This document shows positions 55,220 through 64,000 of a DNA stretch of 64,000 bases, in pieces. The notes below the pieces were generated by a model. That model did no database searches. It was not told the DNA's origin and saw nothing but the letters and a program-made list of their open reading frames with translations. The stretch is from Gnetum montanum (lineage: Eukaryota > Streptophyta > Gnetopsida > Gnetales > Gnetaceae): assembly GCA_015680685.1 (NCBI GenBank), contig MNCI01008863.1, positions 55,267 to 119,266 of the forward strand, read 5' to 3'. The translations under genes were made by a program, and so were the position numbers. How positions within the stretch are numbered: the stretch's first letter is position 1; each line of letters starts with the position of its first letter.

Positions 55220-58200
55220 CAAATAAAATAATTCATTAGTTATATGGAGCTGATTATTTTTAATTTGAAGAATACTTTTAGGATTAAGTAAGTAATAAGC
55301 CAACTTATTAGTGCTCTCTAAATCCCCTAGAACATATTGAAGATTCTTATTAAACTATAGAGAATCTTCAAGAACTATATGAAAAGTTGAGAAATCACCA
55401 ATCTACACTAATTCATTATTACTCTTAAATCCATAGGAGTTGGAATTTCTTTAGAGATACAACTCCTCACAAATAGAGTGTAGAACATTTTTAGTGATTT
55501 AATAGCTAAGATTATGAAGAAGAATGACTTCTTACTCTATAGTAGTTAACATTTATTTCAGAGAGTATGAAGAGCATTTGATGATAACTAAAGAAATTAA
55601 ATTAATAAAGAGGAATCTAGAAGAAGTGATTAACAATATATTTTATGGACCCCTAGATAGAGTTGAACTCTTTACTAGAGTCACTTGTTAAGAATGTACC
55701 TATGGATACTTTGGTGGTGAGATTACAATTCACTTAGATCAAAACTTATGTGGGGATTACTTCCTCAACTCTTGAATGAAGTATTATCTACCCAAGGATA
55801 TCTACAACATAAAATGTTGGAAGAACTTTAAAAGGCAAGTATTTGAAACTTAATGAGTAGTTTGAATTTACCTTTAGTTCTTTTCTCTTTTCTACACCAC
55901 TTGACCCGTATTCACTTAAACCTTAGCCATATTAAAATGAAAGATATTAAATATATACACACATGTATATATAAATATAATAATCATAAAAAATGATCAA
56001 CCTTGGAACTTGGTTCCCTTGGCTTATTCCTCCTTTAACTTACTTCTCTAGCATCTCCTCCTTGTTTGATATATATTCCAGAACTTACTAGCACAAGAAT
56101 ATCATAAAAGTAAATAATTAATAAAAATTAAAGAAATATAAATATAAAGAAAAATTTTATATCTCATCAATTCCTTCTAGATTGCAGGCATGTATATGAG
56201 TTTCTTAATCTTTCCTGAATCCTTCAACTCAAGCTATTATAACTCTCTCTTCCTCATGAAATTCAAAGTATAAACCTAGGGTTATAACCATTAAAGTTAT
56301 TATTGAGAACATCATAAATCAAGCTCAAGATTATAACTAAGAATGCACAATAAATGATATAAGGTTTCTTTCGATTTCTCTTGGTGGCAATCATAAGTTC
56401 CATGGTAAGGAATAAATCTAAGAAATAGAAGAGGGGCCAATCATACACCCTACCAGTTTTGACATAATGGAGTAAGAAGATAGAGTAAGTAGTAACATGG
56501 GAAGCATATGAATTTTACATCATTGAAATATATCTTTTTAATAAAATCAACTTAGAAAACTTCTCTGCACATAAGTTCAGAAGTACCCACATAATGAAAC
56601 ATTTCCTTTTAATAAAAAGTTTTAAATTAAGAAGATTGCATGTTGGGATCAAGAATATCTATCCCAATATGAAAACCTAATACCTTTCAAATGACTACAG
56701 TTGTAATCACATCCATTCCTATAATAACCCATATTTTGTGTATCCTTTGTATGTATGATCCTCATTGAGATTATGATGCTTGTGTTCAAGTGTGTATTAT
56801 ACATATTATCAGTTTGGTATATTTTATCATTTTTCATTTGTTGTTTCATGATGATGAGCTTTGAGATGCATGGCTTTATTATTTTTTAATGTATCGTTTG
56901 GTATATGTATATTTATTATCATCCAATAGATGTACACTAACCCTATTGTTGAGTGCAATAGGATTTCATGAGGATTGGTTAGAAATATAACATGACATAT
57001 GATCTATGGTTTATTTAATTTTTCCTTTAATTGTATGTTATGACCTTGGTGTTATGTGTTGTGATAGTTGCTTGTAGGATATTTACTTAAATTAGTTTTA
57101 ATTTATTGCTAGAAGTTTAATAGGAAATTTTTGGAAATAATGATTTTATTACATTTACTTTATTACTTATTTTAGTATGTGTGGGTGTTATGTGAAAGAA
57201 GAGGAACTTACATATGAGGTAGGAAAGATTGATAGAAATTTTTTTTTACTGTAGTTTTTTTTTTGGGTAATTGGATGCTTTCTCTTTCTCCATGATTTTT
57301 ATTGATCTCCATTAAAACTTCCATACCTCTTTTATTCCACACAATTTGATGATTTAGAAGTGGTGTTATGAGAGATTGAAGCTTGTGGAGATGTTGGTGG
57401 ATTACTAATCACTTGTGCTTCCATTTGATCCTTTTTATATTGCTCTTCTTTATTATGGATTCTTTTGTGCATATTTGGTGGTGACTAATCTTGGATCATT
57501 TTTAGTTTTTTGTTTGTAGTTTTATGCACATTTTTTGAATGAATTTTGTATTATTTATTTGTATTATTATGATGTTGTATGTGCTCTATTAGGTATTATT
57601 TTGATCATCCTGATATGTTGATTTCATAGAATTTTGTAGGTGTAATTAATGATTAATTTTATTTTTATTTCCATCAACTTCAAGCATGAGTTTCCTAAGA
57701 ATTTTATGAACAATTTGATGGGTTATGTTTTGCAAATTAATTTCTTAGATTTTGTGTGTCTTTATGGTTTGTTTTGACAATGTGAGAAAGAAGATTTTGT
57801 GATTTTAATTTATATCATAAATTTTATATAATTCTTATATGAATCTATGGAATTTATTGATCTTCTATTTTTCATTTCTTAATCTACAATTTTCTTTCGT
57901 GAATCTATGATTTCAAGATATAGAGAATTGCTTTGGAAAAATAGTTGTCTCTTAGTTAAATGTTTTTACCCTTTACATACGTTTAAGTTATTATTTAAAT
58001 TATACATTTGTGAAATACTCATAAAACATTATAGAATTTAAAAATAATATTCACCTTAAAAATTACAGGAGTTGTATTATAAGCTAGCATTTTAGACTAT
58101 ATGAAATTGTAGAAATTTTTATTATGTGATTTTAGAAGGCTATACCTTTAGAATAATAAAGAATAAAAAATCAAAAATTTTACCTACATCTTATTATATG

Positions 58201-58774
58201 TATTTTAGATCCAATTAGAATAAAATAAAAATATTCTATTTTGATTGAGTAATGTATTTACTCTCAACACTATCTAAAATTACATTAATTTCTATTGTAT
58301 AGATTAAAAACACTGGTATCTCCTAGCTTGTAATAAAATTTGATCTAAATTTTTAACAATATATTGTGATGAATATTGTATTAGAAAAAGTTTTGAAATC
58401 AACAAAAAAGCATATATCATCACAAAATTATGGTTTTTTTTTTACTATTAGCTACTTTTTGTATTTCTATTTCAGTTTGATAATGTAAGCCTATATTTAT
58501 GGCTAAATATCTTTGTATGTTTGATAGATATCTTCATAAATTTTTTAACAAAAACTATATATGGATATTAGGTTTTTAACAAATTTGAAATTGTTACCAA
58601 ATTTAAAGTAATGGTAGAGTTATAATAATTTTTCTCACTATTATGCATTTAGACTATCATTTGACTCTAGACTCATTTTCGAAATTGATAGAGGCATTGA
58701 TATCCTATGGTCAAATAAAAATTTGGTTATGTATGATCATAGTTTAGATATGATACCTTAGTATTACTATTTAT
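55220..58774. other. Unassigned AT-rich sequence
   Basis: About 3.5 kb with only short open frames, poly-T runs near 57,240 and 58,435, and nothing resembling a known protein or RNA. It is probably decayed transposon DNA. Confidence 0.5.
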
Positions 58775-59620
58775 AGATGGTGAGGTACCCCTACGTCCAA
58801 CCATATGAATCACAAGCATTCATGCATGATCCAATTGAACTTCGTAGACCTTGAGTTCTTAAGTATACTAGTTCCAGGATGTGAAATCTAATCATGATAA
58901 TCATTGTCTTCTCAACTATACTTATGGAGCTTAATTATATGGTTAAGTATAATTGAGGCACCTGATTTTTAGTATTTTATATTTTATTTGTCTATAATTA
59001 AGAACAAGTTGAAATGTAATTTATAATCAATTTAACTTAATCTAATTGTTGATCAATAACTATCCTAACATAAGTATCCAATCCCAGTTTCCCTGCACAT
59101 CCTAAACATGTATAATGCTGCTAGGTTACCAAACATTAAGTGTTGTTGGGTTACTAAGAGTCATACACATGCTCGAAGTGGTCGTACTTATGTGCCTAAT
59201 TAATTGATTGCTATTGGCTCTAATTAGCTTACTTTGGCTTAATTATTTGGAAGCATTAAAGGATATTACATGAAACATTAAATTCATAAATAAAGTATTT
59301 AAGCTAGCCAAGGTGCTGCAAGGTTTGATAAGAAATCTCATCTTTATTTTTGCACATACTTCCATGCTTATGTACAATAGTGTTTGAATAAAGATCTGCA
59401 CACTCAATAACTCTTGCTGTGGGCACTTTGGAAAATATTCTAACTTTGGAGAAAACAAACTACAAGAGCTTTGCTATGCTATGATAGAAAATATATGGAA
59501 ATCATGTGCCCAAGCGCTATATTTATAGGTCAGCACATAGCCCACGATATCAAATATTCAACATCGCATCTTGGGGTCCAATATTGAGTATCCAATATTC
59601 CATATTCGATATCAAATAAA
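58775..59620 (-). repeat. Diverged LTR related to 291-1193, lacking its PBS
   Basis: GATGGTGAGGTACCCCTACG at the left matches the U5 end of the first LTR (GACGAGGTACCCCTACACTC). Collinear matches continue through GGTTACTAAGAG (about 59,150) and AAAATATTCTAACTTTGGAG (about 59,430). A minus-strand TATA box follows at 59,527-59,520, and GATATC motifs at about 59,554 and 59,607. The terminal TGATGAGT is not preserved and no tRNA-Asp-type PBS lies to the left. It is probably a solo or truncated LTR. Confidence 0.7.
59520..59527 (-). promoter_or_regulatory. TATA box of the diverged LTR
   Basis: TATAAATA on the minus strand, placed as in the first LTR between the GATATC motifs and the conserved transcribed part. 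Confidence 0.5.
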
Positions 59621-61129
59621 ATATTACTAACTATAAAATATTACAAGTTGAAATGTAATTAACTAACTATGTTACTACCTCTTTTATTTTTAATTCTTGG
59701 TTTAGTTTCTTTTTTACTCTGTTATGCTCAATTTATGAAACTCAGTTTGTTAGCATGTTGACTTTTTCTTGGGGTTGATTATTGGATCCTTTTATTATTT
59801 TGAAACATGTAATGTTATTAGATATCTTGGTTATTCATTCATGTCAAATCATGTTTTGAGTTCCTCCACCATCAATTTTTTATTGACCATGTTTGTATGT
59901 TTCTTAATTATTTAGCTAGAGCTAGCATTGAGTTTGTCTGGAATGTTGAAGATGGACTTTCTAGAGATGTTTAATAATTGACCCATGTTAGGATGCATTA
60001 GTGTGACTTTTATTATATGCTCCATCCTACATAAGAGAATGATTTCATGGCTCATTTTTCCTCTTTGTTTAATACCTCTAGAATATTAGAGATGAGTCTT
60101 GTTAGATGCCTCTAGTACCATTATATTTGGGAATGTTGGAAGTGAATCTTGGAGATGCTTCACATTGTATTTAAGACTACTAATAAATCCATGCACATGA
60201 TAGTTAGATATTTGGTTTGGATACATTTTGGATTTAAACTTTAGACAAGTACATATGGCAACTTTGATATACATTTAACACTTAGTCCACTACATGTTAG
60301 TCTTCTTGTTTGTAGGTTAATGGGTGATGTGGTAATTCATTTGCATCAGTAATGTTTAGTTTAGATTGATATGGATATATGATCTTGATTTTAGCATTGT
60401 TGGATGGAGGTTTTCCTATACATTTTTACGCTTATTTATATGTGTTTGAGTTAACATGTTTTGCATGTTAGCCATGCTCCTCCTAACTCCTATGGGATCT
60501 ACCTATTCATTAGTTGGAGATGATGCCAAGATCTCTCACTTGGTTTTATATGGATAACCCATTATATATATAAGTTAATTGAATTGGGAAGATATTGGAG
60601 ATCTTATATGATTTTCTAAGTTATTTTTAGTATGATGATGATGATGATATGTTTCAAATTTTGAGCTATGGCTATTTATGTATTTGACATTTTAGCATTA
60701 TATTAGACATTATTTTGTTTTCCCCTATTTTTTGGATTTATGGATTATGTATGGACTAGACCTTATCATAATCTTGATTTTATATAATTATGGAGATTCA
60801 GATTTGGAGTATATATTATCTCTTTCTAGTTATATGTTTTATTTTAAGCATATTTTTCATCATAACTTTATATTTATGCATTTCTTTTTTCTACTATTAA
60901 GTTTCTTCTATTTTCTTAGGTCATAGCTTCATGATAGGTTCCTTGTACTTTCTTTGACTATGTAGTTCATTCATTTTCTTATTCCTTGTCATGGCTAATC
61001 AATTGTTAGAGGTTTTACCAAATGTAATGCTTTACAACCTAAGGCTTAGAAAGTAAGATATTGCAAGATGATACCAAAGGATAGATTCTTTTAATTTCTT
61101 CTTTTTTATTACTATGACCATGCTAAGAG
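59621..61129. other. Unassigned AT-rich sequence
   Basis: Short open frames only. A GAT triplet run lies near 60,635. The last 100 bp may be the gag end of element F, but I cannot show it. Confidence 0.4.
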
Positions 61130-64000
61130 GCTAGTTGTTGGGCCTAACAATCCAACATCAATACCTATTCCTATTCTTGGTCAAATGAAGGAGCAGTTGA
61201 TAGATTAAAAAGTAGAACCTATCACTTTGATTTCTTCTCCAACATAAGACAATAAGATCAAATAGATAGATATTAACTCTTGTCTATTTTAGCTCTCCCA
61301 TTAGCATATGGAGAAGAATTTTAATGCATCATAGACATAGATTACCTTCATGAGTAGTTGGATGATTGGATTTGGTGGATCAATATCTTGATTAAGAACT
61401 TTCTATTAGTTTTATTAGTCGATGTCTGCTTACTGTGGAACAAGTCTACGGGTTGGTATTCTTAGTAATTCATAATGTCACTTGGTTTAGTGATCTCCAT
61501 ATCATGAACCAAGAAGACTATGATGTTATCTTAGTTATTAATTAGTTTTCATACTCTTAGGTCTATTTGAATTATTGTCATAAGAAATTTTCCTTGGTGA
61601 TAGATGATGGTGTTTAGATGACAATGCATACCTAGTCATATACGGTTGAGCTAGATCTTGTACCTTTAATATCTTTTTATTATTTGTTGAAAAAGGATCA
61701 ATGAGGGTTTTTGGTTTTAGTTAGTGAACTTTCATTATCACTGGGAATTCATTATATTCCCATTTTTCATGAGTTTTCTGATGTTTTCTATTTCAAGTTG
61801 CTTCATCTATCTTCAAGGTTTTACATAGGATGTCATCTATTAAGTTAGTAGAACTAAAGGTTTAGTTTTAGGAATTACTTGACAAGAGTCTAATTCATCC
61901 AAGTGTATCTCCTTAAGGTTCTTTTGTTCTTTTCATAATTAATAAGAATGGTATTATGTAGTTACACATTGATTATCTATAGTTAAACTAGGTGATAGTA
62001 AAGAACAAATACCCTTTTCCATGCATAGATGATTTTCTTGATTAGCTAAGAGAAGCTTGAGTATTTTTAAAAATTTATTTCAAGTTAGGATACCTAGTTT
62101 TCATCAAAGAGGAGGATGTTCCTATGATATTTTTTAGGATATGATATGGATATCATGAGTTTTTGGTCTTGTCATTTGGACTTACTAATAATATTATAGT
62201 ATTTATACATCTTATGAATAGTGCCATGAGACCATACCTAGATCAGTTTATTATCATGTTCATTGATGACATTTTGATGTAATCTTCATGCAAGGAGTTG
62301 CATGAGTAGCATCTCATGATTGTTTTACAAAACTCAAAGAACATTAGTTCTTTGTCCAAACTTCTAACTGCTTTTTCTAGCACTGAGAGACCCAGTTCTT
62401 GGGACATCTTATTTTGGAGGGTTGTATAGTAGTATATCCCTCTAAGATATTAGTTATTTACGATTGGATTATTCCCAAGGATGTTGGAGAGGTTCATAGT
62501 TTTCCTAGATTGGTAGGTTATTATAGGAGATTTGTTAAGAACTTATATTATATTGCTTTATTTCTAATAAAGCTATTGTAGAAGAATCTTAATTTCTTAT
62601 AAGACCTGCATTGTTAGGCTACTTTAATTGAACTTAAGAGTAAACTAATCTTGAATCTTATTTTGATTTTAAAAATTATAGGTAAACTATTCGATGCTTC
62701 TATCGATCCATCAAGAGTGGGTTATGGGTATTTTCTCATACAATAGGATAAGATGGTATCCTATGTCTTATTATAACTTAAGCTTCAAAATACATGCTAC
62801 TCCTTTTCTAACCTACAATTGTGAGTGGTAGTATTTTTCATGAAGGTTTGATACCACTTCTTATTTGGAAAGCAGTTGAAGATTTGGATGGATCACAAGG
62901 GATTATAATATTTGATAAATTAGCCTTAATCAAACCTATTTTAGAAGATGTGGATTAAGTTGTTGTCCAAATTTGACTTTACCATCTAGTACTAGATGGA
63001 AAAAAGCAACATTATTATAGCTTACTTGAGCTATATCACTAGTAAGATACATAGTTTTATGTGATAGTTGAGATTCATGGGGAGCACCAAAATGATCCAT
63101 GGTATGAGGAGCTTATAAGATTAGTTGATTCTTCTATGGTAGCTAGTACACTTGGGTTGCTTCATTATAAGAATTTTTTGTATGTTCATGATTTATTATG
63201 TCAATGTTTATTAGAAGAAACATATCTTAGTAGGCTTCAGATGCATCCAGGTAGCAACAAAATGTAGTAGATGCTGAAGAGGTTATACTAGTGTCCAAGC
63301 ATGAAGAAGTAGGTTGGAGAATTTTTAACTAGATATCTAATTTATTAGCAAGTTAAACTTAAACACCAATTATCATGTAGCTACTTGTACACTCACACTA
63401 TTCTAGATTCAAAGTGGAAGATGATCGGTATAGATTTTCTTACCAGTTTAACTTATACTAGAGGTGGTAAGAATGCTATCCTTATTGTTGTTGACCTGTT
63501 AACCAAATTAGCTCATTTCCTAGCTATACAGACTTTAACTATCATAGATGATGTTACATGGTGCTTTATCTCTAAGATTTTATGATTGCATGACATTCCT
63601 ACTAAAATTATCTTGGATTAGGATGCTAAATTCACTTCTCAATTTTAGCATGCATTCATGAATAGCCTAGGCACTAGACTAAATATGAATTTGGTGTATC
63701 ATCAAAAAATTTGATAATTAGGTTAAAAGATTCAACCAAATATTTGAGGATGTGCTTTGTACATTTCAAATAGTTGGGATAATCTATTGCTATTGGTAGA
63801 GTTTTTTGAAAATAATAGTTATTAAATGAGTATAAAGGTAGTACTGTACAAAGTTTTGTATAAGTGACCTTGCAAAACTCCCTTGTATTTGGATGTGATC
63901 AATGATAGAAAAAATATTAATTTATACATTGTGATGAGGATGACTAAGTAGATTAGGGTGATTTATGAGTAGCTTAAAGTAGGTCATGATCACCAAGAAA
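61130..64000 (+). pseudogene. pol: Chromovirus-like pol remnant, element F (PR-RT-RNaseH-integrase), cut by window edge
   Basis: Protease end MNQEDYDVIL near 61,505; linker to RT HYIPIFHEFSDVF near 61,750. RT: KNKYPFPCIDDFLD (62,000), active-site box FIDD at 62,259-62,270, which is intact. RNase H: YYRRFVKNLYYIA (62,520) and FDASIDPSRVGYGYFL (62,690). Integrase: GIDFLTSLTYTRGGKNAILI, VDLLTKLAHFLAIQT (63,425-63,540), DAKFTSQF (63,625) and, at the right edge, CKTPLYLDVINDRKN. The wording matches Del/Tekay-type chromoviruses and differs from the Tat-type A/B/C. Stops and frameshifts are frequent. The end of integrase, any chromodomain and the 3' LTR lie beyond the window. Confidence 0.8.

Noticed and set aside
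55220-58774. Hidden host gene in the large unassigned stretch
   Set aside because: No frame above about 65 codons, no consistent splice pattern and no recognisable peptide could be found by eye.

Overview
This window looks like intergenic DNA from a large, repeat-rich seed-plant nuclear genome; the species cannot be named from the sequence. It is AT-rich and interrupted by N runs. I found no intact host gene, rRNA, tRNA or CRISPR array. Nearly everything recognisable is a decayed Ty3/gypsy LTR retrotransposon.

Layout. (1) 1-1193, minus strand: a 903-bp LTR with perfect 8-bp terminal inverted repeats, a tRNA-Asp-like primer-binding site and the start of its internal region. A relative of this LTR lies at 58,775-59,620. 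(2) 1,215-4,960, minus: a chromovirus-like element with integrase/chromodomain end, LTR, initiator-Met PBS and gag-protease remnant. A similar LTR-PBS-gag-PR block (E, plus strand) is at 51,548-53,640, and a further PR-RT-RNaseH-integrase remnant (F, plus) runs off the right edge from 61,130. (3) 5,005-23,527 (A, plus) and 23,725-about 45,000 (B, minus): two giant Tat/Ogre-like elements lying tail to tail, their 3' LTRs only 197 bp apart. (4) 45,071-50,575: leader repeats and the gag-protease part of a third relative (C, plus), ending beside a 968-bp inverted-repeat structure. (5) 54,310-54,841: a short GC-rich insert ending in poly(A). The remaining 55-61 kb is mostly unassigned AT-rich sequence.

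The main result is the shared internal plan of A and B. Each reads: gag-protease; a cluster of 29-bp repeats; a gene of about 1,040 codons on the opposite strand with at least eight exons; an array of roughly 190-bp units with a dyad motif; more 29-bp repeats; RT, RNase H, a second archaeal-type RNase H and integrase; a third 29-bp cluster; 44-bp repeats in the 3' noncoding part; polypurine tract; and LTR of about 1.35 kb. The antisense gene has matching exon borders and several conserved peptides in both copies. The tandem array lies between the divergent starts of that gene and the RT-integrase frame, and its AGCATGGA-type dyad recurs in the LTR U3. I infer that the ancestral element carried the antisense gene and array between protease and RT, possibly inside an Ogre-type intron.

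All copies are dead. Stops are frequent, many of them TAG where a sister copy has CAG. Copy A lacks the RT palm, and B has Asn in place of catalytic Asp in both RT and integrase.
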